DNA of 64,000 nt from Aequorivita antarctica (GCF_007997155.1 NZ_VORT01000001.1:521723-585722); one strand, 5' to 3'. Counted from the first letter of the stretch, positions 19,730 through 29,698 are shown. Numbers and translations are program-made. The notes: generated from the letters alone by a model not told the origin.

Positions 19730-19747
19730 TATTAGCTTTAAAAATAT

Positions 19748-21577
19748 ATGTCAGCACACGCACAGGTCCCCGCATTAGAAGATCATCACGATGATCACGG
19801 GCATCATCATAAACAAACCTTTGTAACTAAATATATATTTAGTACAGATCATAAAATGATCTCAAAACAATATATGATTACCGGTATATTTATGGGTGTC
19901 ATCGGAATTTTGATGTCTTTATTGTTCAGGTTGCAACTAGCTTGGCCAGACCACAAGTTTACTATTTTTGAGATATTCCTCGGAAAATGGGGAACAGATG
20001 GGGTTATGGATCCAAGTGTTTACTTGGCCTTGGTGACAATTCACGGAACCATAATGGTGTTTTTTGTTTTGACAGCTGGATTGAGCGGAACCTTTAGTAA
20101 TCTACTTATCCCACTTCAAATTGGAGCAAGAGACATGGCTTCTGGCTTCCTTAATATGGTTTCCTATTGGTTGTTCTTTATATCTAGTGTAATAATGCTA
20201 GGATCACTATTTGTTGAAGCAGGACCGGCTTCTGCGGGATGGACAATCTACCCTCCTTTAAGTGCATTGCCTCAAGCAATACCTGGATCTGGTGCAGGTA
20301 TGACTTTGTGGTTAATTTCCATGGCAATATTTATTGCAGCATCATTATTGGGCTCTCTTAACTTTATTGTTACAGTGCTTAACCTGAGGACTAAAGGAAT
20401 GTCCATGACCAGACTTCCACTTACAATTTGGTCATTCTTTTTAACCGCAATTATTGGTGTTGTTTCTTTTCCGGTTCTTTTTTCAGCAGCTCTGATGTTG
20501 ATTATGGATAGAAGTTTCGGTACATCCTTCTTCCTCTCGGATATTTATATAGCTGGGGAAGTATTGCATCACCAAGGTGGTTCGCCAGTTTTGTTTGAAC
20601 ACCTTTTCTGGTTCTTAGGACACCCAGAAGTTTACATCGTGATTCTTCCCGCAATGGGAATCGTTTCCGAAGTCATGGCTACTAACTCACGAAAACCTAT
20701 TTTCGGTTATCGAGCCATGGTCGCTTCCCTATTAAGCATTGCTTTCCTTTCTACAATTGTATGGGGGCACCATATGTTTATTTCAGGAATGAACCCATTC
20801 TTAGGATCGGTATTTACATTTACAACGCTTCTTATTGCAATTCCTTCTGCAGTAAAATCTTTTAACTGGATAACCACACTGTGGCGTGGAAAACTACAAA
20901 TGAACGTAGCAATGCTATGGAGTATAGCATTTGTATCTACCTTTATTACTGGAGGTTTAACAGGTATTATCATGGGTGATAGTGCTTTGGATATTAACAT
21001 TCACGATACCTATTTCATTGTAGCTCACTTCCACTTGGTAATGGGTATTTCTGCCGCTTACGGCTTTTTGGCTGGGGTGTATCATTGGTTCCCAAAAATG
21101 TTTGAAGGTAGAATGATGAACAAAAAATTGGGCTATATCCACTTTTGGGTAACTGCCATTGGTGCCTACGGAATATTTCTTCCAATGCACTTTGTTGGAT
21201 TGGCGGGGCTTCCTCGTAGATACTATACCAATACCAACTTCCCTTATTTTGATGATTTAGCAGATATCAATGTGGTTATGACCATTTTTGCTATCATTAC
21301 AATATCAGCCCAAGTGATCTTTCTATACAACTTTATCCACTCTATGTTCTTTGGAAAAATAGGCCCAAAAAACCCTTGGAATTCCACTACTTTAGAATGG
21401 ACTGCCGAAGTGAAACACATCCACGGAAACTGGGATGGTCCAATTCCACATGTTTACCGTTGGTCTTATGACTATAGCAAGTTGAATAAAGACGAAACCG
21501 ATTTCGTGATTCCGGGACAAGACTTTATTCCTCAGCATGTTCCGTTACAGGACAACGAAGATGAATTAGATCATTAA
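19748..21577 (+). CDS. coxA: Cytochrome c oxidase subunit I
   Basis: A 609-residue catalytic subunit with twelve or more membrane helices that reduces oxygen and pumps protons. Seen: GHPEVYI with the His-Tyr pair of the CuB site, WGHHMF with the two further CuB histidines, and VAHFHLVMG with the haem ligands. The Tyr in HPEVY indicates an A-family oxidase. A His/Asp-rich stretch near the N terminus (EDHHDDHGHHHKQ) is unusual and might bind metal. It is last in the act-cox operon, 18 bases after coxB, and is followed by a strong terminator. Confidence 0.97.
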   Translation: MSAHAQVPALEDHHDDHGHHHKQTFVTKYIFSTDHKMISKQYMITGIFMGVIGILMSLLFRLQLAWPDHKFTIFEIFLGKWGTDGVMDPSVYLALVTIHGTIMVFFVLTAGLSGTFSNLLIPLQIGARDMASGFLNMVSYWLFFISSVIMLGSLFVEAGPASAGWTIYPPLSALPQAIPGSGAGMTLWLISMAIFIAASLLGSLNFIVTVLNLRTKGMSMTRLPLTIWSFFLTAIIGVVSFPVLFSAALMLIMDRSFGTSFFLSDIYIAGEVLHHQGGSPVLFEHLFWFLGHPEVYIVILPAMGIVSEVMATNSRKPIFGYRAMVASLLSIAFLSTIVWGHHMFISGMNPFLGSVFTFTTLLIAIPSAVKSFNWITTLWRGKLQMNVAMLWSIAFVSTFITGGLTGIIMGDSALDINIHDTYFIVAHFHLVMGISAAYGFLAGVYHWFPKMFEGRMMNKKLGYIHFWVTAIGAYGIFLPMHFVGLAGLPRRYYTNTNFPYFDDLADINVVMTIFAIITISAQVIFLYNFIHSMFFGKIGPKNPWNSTTLEWTAEVKHIHGNWDGPIPHVYRWSYDYSKLNKDETDFVIPGQDFIPQHVPLQDNEDELDH

Positions 21578-21602
21578 TAAAACAAGTACATAAACCACAA
21601 TC

Positions 21603-21632
21603 AAGCCCTTTCAATTTTGAAAGGGCTTTTTG
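21603..21632 (+). terminator. Intrinsic terminator after coxA
   Basis: AGCCCTTTC and GAAAGGGCT form a perfect 9-bp stem with a 6-base loop and are followed by five T. It ends the act-cox operon. Confidence 0.9.
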
Positions 21633-21633
21633 C

Positions 21634-21666
21634 TTCTACGTAATTTTTAAGTAGGACTACGTAGAA
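21634..21666. promoter_or_regulatory. 9-bp perfect inverted repeat upstream of a -7 box
   Basis: TTCTACGTA (21634-21642) and TACGTAGAA (21658-21666) are exact reverse complements 15 bases apart. The right arm ends 20 bases before TATCTTTG (21687-21694), where a -33 element would be expected. An operator for a dimeric regulator is the simplest reading. Confidence 0.4.
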
Positions 21667-21686
21667 AGAATTTTAAAGCAATACAC

Positions 21687-21694
21687 TATCTTTG
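21687..21694 (+). promoter_or_regulatory. -7 promoter box for the candidate small RNA
   Basis: TATCTTTG matches TAnnTTTG exactly. It lies between the coxA terminator and a second terminator, with no open reading frame in between. No -33 TTG is obvious. Confidence 0.5.
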
Positions 21695-21699
21695 AACTG

Positions 21700-21783
21700 T
21701 TGAGTTTATAATAAGTAGGAAGTGAGGAACCTACCATTTATTTCACTTGGTCGTCTAAATCTAATTTAGGCGGCCTTTTTTTA
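21700..21783 (+). ncRNA. Candidate small RNA between coxA and ruvB
   Basis: A transcript from TATCTTTG would be about 80 bases long. It holds GTAGG (21715-21719) pairing with CCTAC (21730-21734). In addition AAGTGA (21720-21725), in that loop, is complementary to TCACTT (21743-21748), a possible H-type pseudoknot. It ends in a strong terminator. No start codon with a useful frame is inside, and ruvB has its own -7 box further on. Flavobacteria are known to carry the Flavo-1 non-coding RNA motif; whether this is one cannot be judged by eye. It is not SRP RNA, tmRNA or a tRNA by its visible motifs. Confidence 0.45.
21749..21783 (+). terminator. Terminator of the candidate small RNA
   Basis: GGTCGTCTAAAT and ATTTAGGCGGCC form a 12-bp stem (two G-U pairs) with a CTA loop, followed by seven T. 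It lies about 80 bases upstream of ruvB, so it cannot be the end of ruvB. Confidence 0.85.
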
Positions 21784-21851
21784 TTTTTCAAATTTATAAA
21801 CTTCCTATTCTATCTGCTTCAAAACTATAGAAGTGATACCAAGTGTTTTCC

Positions 21852-21859
21852 TATATTTG
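21852..21859 (+). promoter_or_regulatory. -7 promoter box overlapping the ruvB start region
   Basis: TATATTTG ends only 4 bases before the ruvB ATG at 21864. In this phylum transcription starts a few bases after the box, so the ruvB message would have no leader or almost none. Confidence 0.5.
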
Positions 21860-21863
21860 TGTT

Positions 21864-22886
21864 ATGAACGAAAACCTCGATCCCACCGGAGAAAACCTCT
21901 CGCCACAGGAATTGGATATTGAAAAAAAACTACGCCCACTTAGTTTTGACGATTTCACAGGGCAGGATCAGGCTTTGGAAAATCTTCAAATATTTGTGCA
22001 AGCCGCAAACTTGCGCAGCGAAGCGTTGGATCATACTCTTTTTCACGGTCCTCCAGGTTTGGGAAAAACCACCCTTGCGTATATTCTTGCGAATGAATTG
22101 AATGTAAACATTAGGGTTACCTCGGGCCCAGTTCTAGACAAGCCAGGCGATCTTGCTGGATTACTTACGAATCTGGAAGAACGCGATGTGCTATTTATTG
22201 ATGAAATTCACCGTTTAAGCCCTATTGTTGAAGAATATCTTTACTCGGCAATGGAAGATTATAAAATTGATATTATGATTGAATCCGGGCCCAATGCCCG
22301 TTCGGTTCAAATTAATCTCAATCCTTTTACCCTTATTGGAGCAACTACGCGTTCAGGATTGTTAACTGCGCCTATGCGTGCACGTTTCGGAATCTCTTCG
22401 AGATTACAATATTATACTACAGAATTACTCACCACAATTTTACAGCGAAGCGCAGGAATTTTAAACGTTCCCATTACTATGGAAGCGGCAATAGAAATTG
22501 CGGGTAGAAGTAGGGGAACACCGCGAATTGCAAATGCCCTTTTACGCAGAATCCGTGACTTTGCGCAAATAAAAGGAAACGGAAAGATTGATATTCAAAT
22601 CGCAAGATTTGGTTTGGAAGCTTTACACGTAGATGCACACGGCTTGGACGAAATGGACAATAGAATTCTTAGAACAATCATCGAAAAATTTAAAGGCGGC
22701 CCCGTTGGAATTACTACAATAGCAACAGCCGTTTCTGAAAGTCCCGAAACTATTGAAGAGGTTTATGAACCGTTTTTAATCCAACAAGGTTTTATAATGC
22801 GAACTCCACGTGGACGTGAAGTTACCGAAGCTGCTTACAAGCATCTCGGTAAATTGAAAGGCCCAACACAGGGCGGATTGTTTTAG
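21864..22886 (+). CDS. ruvB: Holliday junction branch migration helicase RuvB
   Basis: A 340-residue AAA+ motor that drives branch migration with RuvA during recombination repair. Walker A is GPPGLGKT, Walker B is LFIDEIHR, sensor I is GATTRSG, and the arginine finger region is MRARFG. The C-terminal winged-helix domain ends [15 protein letters not shown]. The start at ATG 21864 was preferred over an upstream GTG (21843) because it gives the usual family N terminus and because a -7 box lies between the two. ruvA is about 8 kb downstream, so the two are not in one operon. Confidence 0.97.
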   Translation: MNENLDPTGENLSPQELDIEKKLRPLSFDDFTGQDQALENLQIFVQAANLRSEALDHTLFHGPPGLGKTTLAYILANELNVNIRVTSGPVLDKPGDLAGLLTNLEERDVLFIDEIHRLSPIVEEYLYSAMEDYKIDIMIESGPNARSVQINLNPFTLIGATTRSGLLTAPMRARFGISSRLQYYTTELLTTILQRSAGILNVPITMEAAIEIAGRSRGTPRIANALLRRIRDFAQIKGNGKIDIQIARFGLEALHVDAHGLDEMDNRILRTIIEKFKGGPVGITTIATAVSESPETIEEVYEPFLIQQGFIMRTPRGREVTEAAYKHLGKLKGPTQGGLF

Positions 22887-22898
22887 ATTGAAATGTCT

Positions 22899-22955
22899 CC
22901 CCGAGCCGCAGTCGAGGGGTAATTTTAAATTAACTTGAGGTATCGACTGCGCTCG
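22899..22955. repeat. REP-like inverted repeat between ruvB and the P450 gene
   Basis: CGAGCCGCAGTCGA (22902-22915) and TCGACTGCGCTCG (22943-22955) are reverse complements apart from one bulged C. They are GC-rich against an AT-rich surround. Elements built on GAGCGCAGTCGA are common between genes in Flavobacteriia. Confidence 0.55.
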
Positions 22956-22969
22956 ACCAAACATTAAAA

Positions 22970-24301
22970 ATGCCAGAAAAAAAAATCCCCTCAGTTTCTG
23001 TTTTCCGCTTTTTAATACATTCCACAAATATTATTAAAAACCCCCTGCCATTTCATCATAAAAATTTTGAATTGCATGGAGATACTTTTCGTTTAAAATT
23101 GGGTTTTGGAAAATCCGTGATCTTTTCAAGGGATCCGGGATTTGCTCAATATGCACTTCAGAAAAACCATAAAAATTATACAAAATCGCCTATCCAAACT
23201 CGTGATCTTTCAAAATACGTAGGTTTTGGACTGCTCACTTCGGAAGGGGAGCTTTGGCAAAAGCAGCGCAAACTTATACAGCCCGCTTTTCATAAAAAAC
23301 AATTAATAAATTTGTTGGAAACCATTCAGGCCGCCATTAAAACCGAACTCAGAAAAATAGAAATAGATAAACCGATGGATGTTTTTCCAATGTTTAACGA
23401 TCTTGCCTTCCAAACAGTTGTACAATCACTTTTCAGCAGCGCGGTAAATCAAAAGGAAATAAATAAACTTCAACATATAACAGAATCCGCCCAAAAAATG
23501 CTCGTAAAGGAATTGCGCCAACCGCATCTTGGGTGGTGGTTTATACTCAGTGGAAAAATAAAAAAACATATTTCTGAAACTCAAGAAGCCCGAAACATTT
23601 TAAAAAAACTGGTCAATGAAAGGAAGCAAAGCGGAAAACGGGAAGATGATCTGCTGGATATGCTTTTGGATGCACGTTATGAAGATGGAATGCCAATGGA
23701 AATGGAACAACTTGTTGACGAAATACTTATTTTATTTGTTGCCGGCCACGAAACCACATCAAACGCTCTTACTTTTACTTGCGAATTATTGGCCCGAAAC
23801 CCAGAAATTCAAGAAAAACTTTATTCAGAAATAATTGAAGCAAAAGAGAATTCAGAAACTTTGATGGAGTTTATAAAAAATTGCTCCTTCACAAAAAATG
23901 TAATTGAAGAATCATTGCGACTTTATCCGCCAGCCTATTTTATTGACCGTGTAAATATTGAAGTAGACGAATTTAATGGAATGAAAATTCCGAAAAATTC
24001 AAGTTTGTTATTTTCTTTATTAGAAATCCACACCAATCCTGCAAATTGGGAGGAACCCCAAAAGTTTAAACCGGAGCGTTTTTCAGAAGGTAAACCCAAT
24101 CATTTTTCTGGACAATATTTTCCTTTTGGCGCGGGTCCGCGAATGTGTATTGGTAATAATTTTGCGATGTATGAAATGGTTTTGGCCATTGCAGAAATTA
24201 TGGGGAAATATAAGATTTCTGAAAAGTTAACGCCCATCGAAATAAAACCACTAATTACTTTAAAGCCAAAAAACGCTACATTGAAATTCAATTTAAGATA
24301 G
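22970..24301 (+). CDS. Cytochrome P450
   Basis: A 443-residue soluble haem-thiolate monooxygenase. The I-helix oxygen-activation motif AGHETTS lies near residue 258, the ExxR pair is ESLRLYPP near 311, and the haem loop [14 protein letters not shown] supplies the cysteine ligand near residue 391. The general form resembles the CYP4/CYP102-like fatty-acid hydroxylase branch, but the substrate is not known. No ferredoxin or reductase partner is encoded beside it. queG begins 4 bases after its stop, so the two may be co-transcribed for reasons of packing rather than function. Confidence 0.9.
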   Translation: MPEKKIPSVSVFRFLIHSTNIIKNPLPFHHKNFELHGDTFRLKLGFGKSVIFSRDPGFAQYALQKNHKNYTKSPIQTRDLSKYVGFGLLTSEGELWQKQRKLIQPAFHKKQLINLLETIQAAIKTELRKIEIDKPMDVFPMFNDLAFQTVVQSLFSSAVNQKEINKLQHITESAQKMLVKELRQPHLGWWFILSGKIKKHISETQEARNILKKLVNERKQSGKREDDLLDMLLDARYEDGMPMEMEQLVDEILILFVAGHETTSNALTFTCELLARNPEIQEKLYSEIIEAKENSETLMEFIKNCSFTKNVIEESLRLYPPAYFIDRVNIEVDEFNGMKIPKNSSLLFSLLEIHTNPANWEEPQKFKPERFSEGKPNHFSGQYFPFGAGPRMCIGNNFAMYEMVLAIAEIMGKYKISEKLTPIEIKPLITLKPKNATLKFNLR

Positions 24302-24305
24302 TTTA

Positions 24306-25232
24306 GTGATTCAAAATCCTTTAAAATATTCGCAATTGATAAAAGTCGAGGCCAAACGCTTGGGTTTCATTTCCTGCGGAATAAGCAAAGCAGAATTTTT
24401 GGAAGAAGAAGCGCCGCGTCTTGAAAACTGGCTTAACAAAAATATGAATGGCGAAATGGCCTATATGGAAAACCATTTCGACAAAAGACTTGACCCAACA
24501 ATTTTGGTTCCCGATTCCAAAAGTGTTATTTCTTTATTGCTGAATTATTTCCCTTCTGAAATACAAACTTCTGAAACCTATAAAATTTCAAAATACGCTT
24601 ACGGCACCGATTATCACTTCATCATAAAAGCTAAATTGAAGCAGTTGATGGATTTCATTTCCGAAGAAATAGGGGAAGTTCACGGTCGGGCTTTTGTAGA
24701 TTCAGCACCGGTTTTAGACAAGGCTTGGGCTGCCAAAAGCGGTTTGGGTTGGATTGGGAAACACAGCAATTTGCTTACAAAACAGTTGGGCTCCTTTTAT
24801 TTTATTGCTGAATTGATAATCGATCTCGATTTGGAATACGATACGCCCGTAACCGATCATTGCGGAAGCTGCACAGCCTGTATTGACGCTTGTCCAACAC
24901 AAGCAATCGTTGCTGATAAAGTAGTGGACGGCAGTAAGTGCATTTCATATTTTACGATTGAATTGAAAAACGAAATCCCAACTTCACAAAAAGGTCACTT
25001 TGAAGATTGGATGTTCGGCTGCGATATTTGCCAAGATGTATGCCCGTGGAACCGTTTCAGTAAACTACACAGCGAACCGATTTTTAACCCACACCCTGAA
25101 ATGCTTTCTATGACCAAGAAAGACTGGGAAGAAATCACTGAGGAGGTTTTTCAAAAACTTTTTAAAAATAGCGCAGTGAAACGAACCAAATTTTCAGGAT
25201 TACAGCGAAATATTAATTTTTTGAAAGATTAA
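24306..25232 (+). CDS. queG: Epoxyqueuosine reductase QueG
   Basis: A 308-residue cobalamin- and iron-sulfur-dependent enzyme doing the last step of queuosine synthesis on tRNA (epoxyqueuosine to queuosine). Two 4Fe-4S motifs are present: [12 protein letters not shown] near residue 184 and [11 protein letters not shown] near 238. The N-terminal cobalamin-binding region includes [11 protein letters not shown]. The start codon is GTG at 24306, four bases after the P450 stop. Its stop codon overlaps that of the convergent outer membrane protein gene. Confidence 0.93.
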   Translation: MIQNPLKYSQLIKVEAKRLGFISCGISKAEFLEEEAPRLENWLNKNMNGEMAYMENHFDKRLDPTILVPDSKSVISLLLNYFPSEIQTSETYKISKYAYGTDYHFIIKAKLKQLMDFISEEIGEVHGRAFVDSAPVLDKAWAAKSGLGWIGKHSNLLTKQLGSFYFIAELIIDLDLEYDTPVTDHCGSCTACIDACPTQAIVADKVVDGSKCISYFTIELKNEIPTSQKGHFEDWMFGCDICQDVCPWNRFSKLHSEPIFNPHPEMLSMTKKDWEEITEEVFQKLFKNSAVKRTKFSGLQRNINFLKD

Positions 25233-27133
25233 TTATACATAACAGTTCGTGGCTTTCCAATCTGAAAGTCCTGAAAACCAAAATCGTCACTTTCAAAAGC
25301 ATTGGTTTTAAAAACATTATTTCCCTCTTCGGGCATTTGTGGAAAATAGGCCAAGGAGAGTTGAAAGGAACTGAATACCAAATAGTCGTTACGAATAATG
25401 CAGCCCACGCCAAAAGAAGAATATATAGAGTTGCGTCCCCAACTGCGGTTGTTTTCAGCCAGCATTCCCACCGACATATTTAGAAAAGGGTTGAAATGAA
25501 ACCCTAATAATTCCCAAGGCGCATAAAATTGTGTTTGCAGCTTAATTACATATTTTGATGTCCCTACCTCGCGACTTTCAAAACCTTGAATGTTTCCGTT
25601 TCTATAGTCCAGATATAGATTGCCGTAAACTCCATTAAAATCTGAGTTTTCATTAAGGCTTAACCTATCACCTACAGAATTTAATCTATTAATGCCAATA
25701 ACAATTTGTGGTTTTATAAACTGTCTCATCTTCCATTTACTGCCCAACGAAATAAGGTGTGAGAAATAACTTGCCTGAAAACTGTATGTGGTTTGCTCTG
25801 TTTTTGAATGGTTGAAGAAGCTTCCCAATTCAAAGTTCATACTCAAAAACCCCCATTTAAAATAGTTGCCGTAGGAAGCCTTTGCGCCAAGATACAATCT
25901 GTTTGACCGATTTTTATTTTGAATTCCACCAGTTAGGGAGTAAATAAGCCCTATGGGCACATCTTCCGTAATGCCATCATTAAATATATAACTATCTTCC
26001 ACAAATTGGCGTGAGGCAATACCAATGCTGCCCAAAAAAAACTTTTCGTCCGAAAAAAAGCGGATACTATCATATTCTAAGGTGGGGAAGGTTTTATAAT
26101 CTACTAACAAGGCACGTGCGCTTATAATTAGATTGGTAGTGCGTTCTTTTTCAGAATTTCCTTTAAACATCCGAAAGGAATGTCCGCCCCAATAATCTTG
26201 TGTACTGAATTTGAAATTTTGATTAACATAAGCCAATGTATCATTCTGAAGTTCTCTTGCCAAGTAGCGTTCCTGCAAAAATAGTCCCCCCGCCCATCGT
26301 GTTAATGGAGAATAAAACATTCTGTCCAAGGCTATTGTTTTTTCATAATAGTCTTCATAGTCAATTGCATAACTTCCCGTGGCACTAATGAAGGTGTTTT
26401 TAAAATTCGGAACTGTATACCTTGCTTCATAAGCGTAATTGCCATCCTCTAAGCGTTTTGAATACCCAATTCTAAACTGATGCCCCGTCCCAATAAAGCT
26501 GCGCTCTCTTAAATTAAGCTTGGTCTGTGTGCCTGAAAGTTGTGCTTTTGCAATAATGCTCCAAGAATCCAAAACGGTTATGGAAATATCTACCGAATCT
26601 TGGGCTGAAGAAACAAACTCTGGCGAAATTTTAACCTCACGAATGTAATTTTCAGCGCGCAACAAGCGTTCGGATTCCTCCATTAAAAGTGTGTCCAATG
26701 GTTGGTTTTCCTTTAAAAGCAAAAAATTTCGAATAGCCAGTTTTTTTGATTTAATATGCAGGGCATTTCCGGTTTTTTCGAGCCAGCTATTGGCAACCTC
26801 GGTGCTATCTGTAAAGGAATACCCAAACGGGTCTTTAGTGTCTATGGTTATATTCCGAATTATTTTCCCTTCAAACTTTTTGTAATCTGGGCTTTCCACT
26901 GGGATAGGCGCTCTTTTGGATTTTGGAACTTTGGGCCTAAAGATCCATCGGTGGACCATTTTAGTATACTTACTTTTTTTGGAATAAGTTTCTATTTTGT
27001 TATATAGATACGTACTATCCTGTGCCGTTTTCTTGTCCTGTGCAGAAAGCTGGAGGCAAGAAGCGAATGCAAATAAAAAAAATAAAAAGCGAGTCGGTTT
27101 CAATTCTTCTATTAAATAGCGGTTAAGACTCAA
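25229..27133 (-). CDS. Outer membrane protein with POTRA-like domain and BamA/Omp85-type barrel
   Basis: A 634-residue exported protein. The signal peptide ends LQLSAQ. At about residues 70-175 there is a POTRA-like segment ([19 protein letters not shown], then a block [12 protein letters not shown]). The rest is a barrel rich in alternating strands, with [17 protein letters not shown] and repeated Tyr/Phe-rich strands to an aromatic C terminus. This fits the Omp85 superfamily, but it is shorter than BamA and has fewer POTRA domains, so a role in insertion or secretion of a particular cargo is only inferred. It is monocistronic on the minus strand. Confidence 0.75.
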   Translation of the reverse strand: MSLNRYLIEELKPTRFLFFLFAFASCLQLSAQDKKTAQDSTYLYNKIETYSKKSKYTKMVHRWIFRPKVPKSKRAPIPVESPDYKKFEGKIIRNITIDTKDPFGYSFTDSTEVANSWLEKTGNALHIKSKKLAIRNFLLLKENQPLDTLLMEESERLLRAENYIREVKISPEFVSSAQDSVDISITVLDSWSIIAKAQLSGTQTKLNLRERSFIGTGHQFRIGYSKRLEDGNYAYEARYTVPNFKNTFISATGSYAIDYEDYYEKTIALDRMFYSPLTRWAGGLFLQERYLARELQNDTLAYVNQNFKFSTQDYWGGHSFRMFKGNSEKERTTNLIISARALLVDYKTFPTLEYDSIRFFSDEKFFLGSIGIASRQFVEDSYIFNDGITEDVPIGLIYSLTGGIQNKNRSNRLYLGAKASYGNYFKWGFLSMNFELGSFFNHSKTEQTTYSFQASYFSHLISLGSKWKMRQFIKPQIVIGINRLNSVGDRLSLNENSDFNGVYGNLYLDYRNGNIQGFESREVGTSKYVIKLQTQFYAPWELLGFHFNPFLNMSVGMLAENNRSWGRNSIYSSFGVGCIIRNDYLVFSSFQLSLAYFPQMPEEGNNVFKTNAFESDDFGFQDFQIGKPRTVMYN

Positions 27134-27242
27134 AAGTATTGAAACCTATTTTGATTATATAAAAAATCATGGAAAGTTAGATTTTAATTTTCTTAGCGAA
27201 AACGTAAGTCTTAATTTGTGTTTTCGATTCTTTCAAAACCCG

Positions 27243-27250
27243 TACCTTTG
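27243..27250 (+). promoter_or_regulatory. -7 promoter box for maeB
   Basis: TACCTTTG matches TAnnTTTG, 60 bases before the maeB ATG. A TTTG at 27215-27218 is 24 bases upstream, close to the expected -33 position. Confidence 0.5.
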
Positions 27251-27309
27251 ATTTTACTTCTCGAGTTCTACTATATCGAGTTGATTTTATTAAAAAAACC
27301 AAAAGAAAT

Positions 27310-29601
27310 ATGAGCAAGCAAAGCAAACGCCGCGAGGCCTTATTATATCACGCAAAACCAAAACCGGGTAAAATTCAAGTTGTTCCCACGAAAAGTTATT
27401 CTACACAACGTGATCTTTCTTTGGCGTATTCGCCTGGCGTTGCAGATCCTTGTCTTGAGATTGAAAAGGATACTAATAATGTTTATAAATATACAAACAA
27501 AGGAAACTTAGTTGCTGTAATTTCGAATGGAACTGCCGTTTTGGGTTTGGGTAACATTGGGCCCGAAGCCTCTAAACCTGTGATGGAGGGAAAAGCATTG
27601 CTGTTCAAAATCTTTGCAGATATTGACGTTTTCGATATTGAAGTAAATACTGAAAATATTGATGAATTCATTGCAACAGTAAAAAACATCGCCCCAACCT
27701 TCGGCGGAATAAATTTAGAGGACATAAAAGCTCCCGAAGCTTTCGAAATTGAAAGAAGACTTAAAGAAGAGCTGAATATTCCAGTAATGCATGACGACCA
27801 GCATGGAACGGCAATCATTTCATCAGCTGCACTACTCAATGCCTTGGAAATTTCTGAAAAAAAGATTGAAGATGTTTCAATAGTAATTAGCGGTGCAGGT
27901 GCTGCGGCAATTTCGTGTACGCGACTTTACAAAGCCTTTGGCGCAAAGACTGAAAATATTGTAATGCTAGATAGCAAAGGCGTTATCCGTAAAGACCGTG
28001 AAAGCCTTTCCGAAGAAAAAGCAGAGTTTGCAACACATCGAAAAATTGATACTTTGGATGAAGCTATGAAAGATGCCGATGTGTTTTTAGGCCTTTCTGT
28101 TAAAGATATAGTTACGCCCGAGATGCTGCTAAGTATGGCGCCTAATCCTATCGTTTTTGCAATGGCAAATCCTGACCCTGAGATTGAATACGATTTGGCG
28201 GTGAAAACACGAAAGGATATCATTATGGCAACTGGCCGTAGCGACCATCCTAACCAAGTGAACAATGTACTTGGATTCCCGTTCATTTTCCGCGGAGCGC
28301 TTGATGTTAGAGCTACAAAAATAAACGAAGCCATGAAAATGGCAGCAGTAAAAGCCTTGGCGGAATTAGCCAAAGAGCCTGTGCCTGAACAAGTAAATAT
28401 TGCTTACGGAGAAACGAAACTCACTTTTGGGAAGGAATACATCATCCCTAAGCCTTTTGACCCACGTTTGATTACCAATGTTCCACCTGCTGTGGCAAAA
28501 GCTGCTATGGAAAGTGGTGTTGCAACTACAGAAATCACTGATTGGGCAAAATATCAAGATGAACTTAGCGAACGCATGGGCAGCGATAATAAAATCATTC
28601 GCTTGTTGGTGAATCGCGCAAAATTGAACCCGAAACGAATTGTTTTTGCGGAGGCAGATCATTTGGATGTTTTAAAAGCCGCGCAGATAGTTCATGAAGA
28701 AGGTATCGGTATTCCTGTTTTGTTGGGAAGAAAGGATATCATTCTCGAATTAATGAAGCAAATCGATTTTGACGACGATATTGAAATTATTGACCCGAAA
28801 AGTGACGAACATACTGATAAGCTTCAACATTACGCCCAAAAACTTTGGGAAAAGCGAAGAAGAAGCGGTATTTCACTTTACACTGCTGAAAAGTTGGTGC
28901 GCGAACGAAATTATTTTGCTGGAATGATGCTCAGCGAAGGCGATGTGGATTGTATGATTTCTGGATATGCACGTTCCTATCCTTCGGTAGTGATTCCCGT
29001 TTTTGAAACCGTGGGAAGATTTGAGGGAGTTACCAAAGTAGCGACCACCAACTTGATGCTTACCAAGCGTGGCCCATTGTTTTTTTCAGATACTTCCATA
29101 AATATTGATCCAACAGCGAAGGAGCTTGCCAAGATTGCGCAAATGACGAATCATACAATGAAAATGTTCGGTTTGCAACCCGTAATCGCTATGATTTCGT
29201 ATGCCAACTTTGGTTCTTCCAAAGATCCGCACGCAACAAAAGTTCGTGAGGCTGTGGATTTGCTTCACAAAAGCAATCCAGATATGATTGTAGATGGTGA
29301 ACTGCAAGCCGATTTTGCTTTAAACCCAGAATTACTTCAAAAGAAATTTCCCTTTTCAAAGTTGGCAGGTAAAAAAGTGAACGCGCTTATTTTTCCAAAT
29401 CTTGATTCAGCAAACAGTAATTATAAATTGTTGAAAGAACTTAATAATGTTGAATCCATTGGCCCCATTATGTTGGGAATGCGTAAACCAGTACATATTC
29501 TGCAGTTAGGCGCCAGTGTAGAAGAAATGGTAAATATGTCTGCAGTTGCGGTTGTAGATGCACAGCAAAAAGAGAGGCGAGCAAGGGAGGAAAGGAAGTG
29601 A
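27310..29601 (+). CDS. maeB: NADP-dependent malic enzyme with phosphotransacetylase-like domain
   Basis: A 763-residue two-domain protein, the usual length of MaeB. Residues 1-420 are the malic enzyme: the LAYSPGVADPC catalytic tyrosine region, VMHDDQHGTA at the metal site, and the dinucleotide loop ISGAGAAAISC. It converts malate to pyruvate and CO2. Residues 430-763 resemble phosphate acetyltransferase and in MaeB proteins serve in acetyl-CoA control rather than catalysis. The gene is monocistronic and supplies pyruvate and reducing power. Confidence 0.95.
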   Translation: MSKQSKRREALLYHAKPKPGKIQVVPTKSYSTQRDLSLAYSPGVADPCLEIEKDTNNVYKYTNKGNLVAVISNGTAVLGLGNIGPEASKPVMEGKALLFKIFADIDVFDIEVNTENIDEFIATVKNIAPTFGGINLEDIKAPEAFEIERRLKEELNIPVMHDDQHGTAIISSAALLNALEISEKKIEDVSIVISGAGAAAISCTRLYKAFGAKTENIVMLDSKGVIRKDRESLSEEKAEFATHRKIDTLDEAMKDADVFLGLSVKDIVTPEMLLSMAPNPIVFAMANPDPEIEYDLAVKTRKDIIMATGRSDHPNQVNNVLGFPFIFRGALDVRATKINEAMKMAAVKALAELAKEPVPEQVNIAYGETKLTFGKEYIIPKPFDPRLITNVPPAVAKAAMESGVATTEITDWAKYQDELSERMGSDNKIIRLLVNRAKLNPKRIVFAEADHLDVLKAAQIVHEEGIGIPVLLGRKDIILELMKQIDFDDDIEIIDPKSDEHTDKLQHYAQKLWEKRRRSGISLYTAEKLVRERNYFAGMMLSEGDVDCMISGYARSYPSVVIPVFETVGRFEGVTKVATTNLMLTKRGPLFFSDTSINIDPTAKELAKIAQMTNHTMKMFGLQPVIAMISYANFGSSKDPHATKVREAVDLLHKSNPDMIVDGELQADFALNPELLQKKFPFSKLAGKKVNALIFPNLDSANSNYKLLKELNNVESIGPIMLGMRKPVHILQLGASVEEMVNMSAVAVVDAQQKERRAREERK

Positions 29602-29667
29602 GAAAATGCATACTTTTCCGCTCAATATTTTCATAAAAACCCCAATGGCTGTTGCAAATAATTATGC

Positions 29668-29675
29668 TATATTTG
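29668..29675 (+). promoter_or_regulatory. -7 promoter box for ruvA-sprA
   Basis: TATATTTG matches TAnnTTTG and lies 24 bases before the ruvA ATG at 29699. No TTG is at the normal -33 distance. Confidence 0.5.
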
Positions 29676-29698
29676 ACCCTTTAAGTTTTCGTTAACAT

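Noticed and set aside
21700..21783. The intergenic element read as a riboswitch for ruvB
   Set aside because: A separate -7 box just before the ruvB ATG and a strong terminator before it make a free small RNA more likely. A riboswitch with read-through is not excluded.
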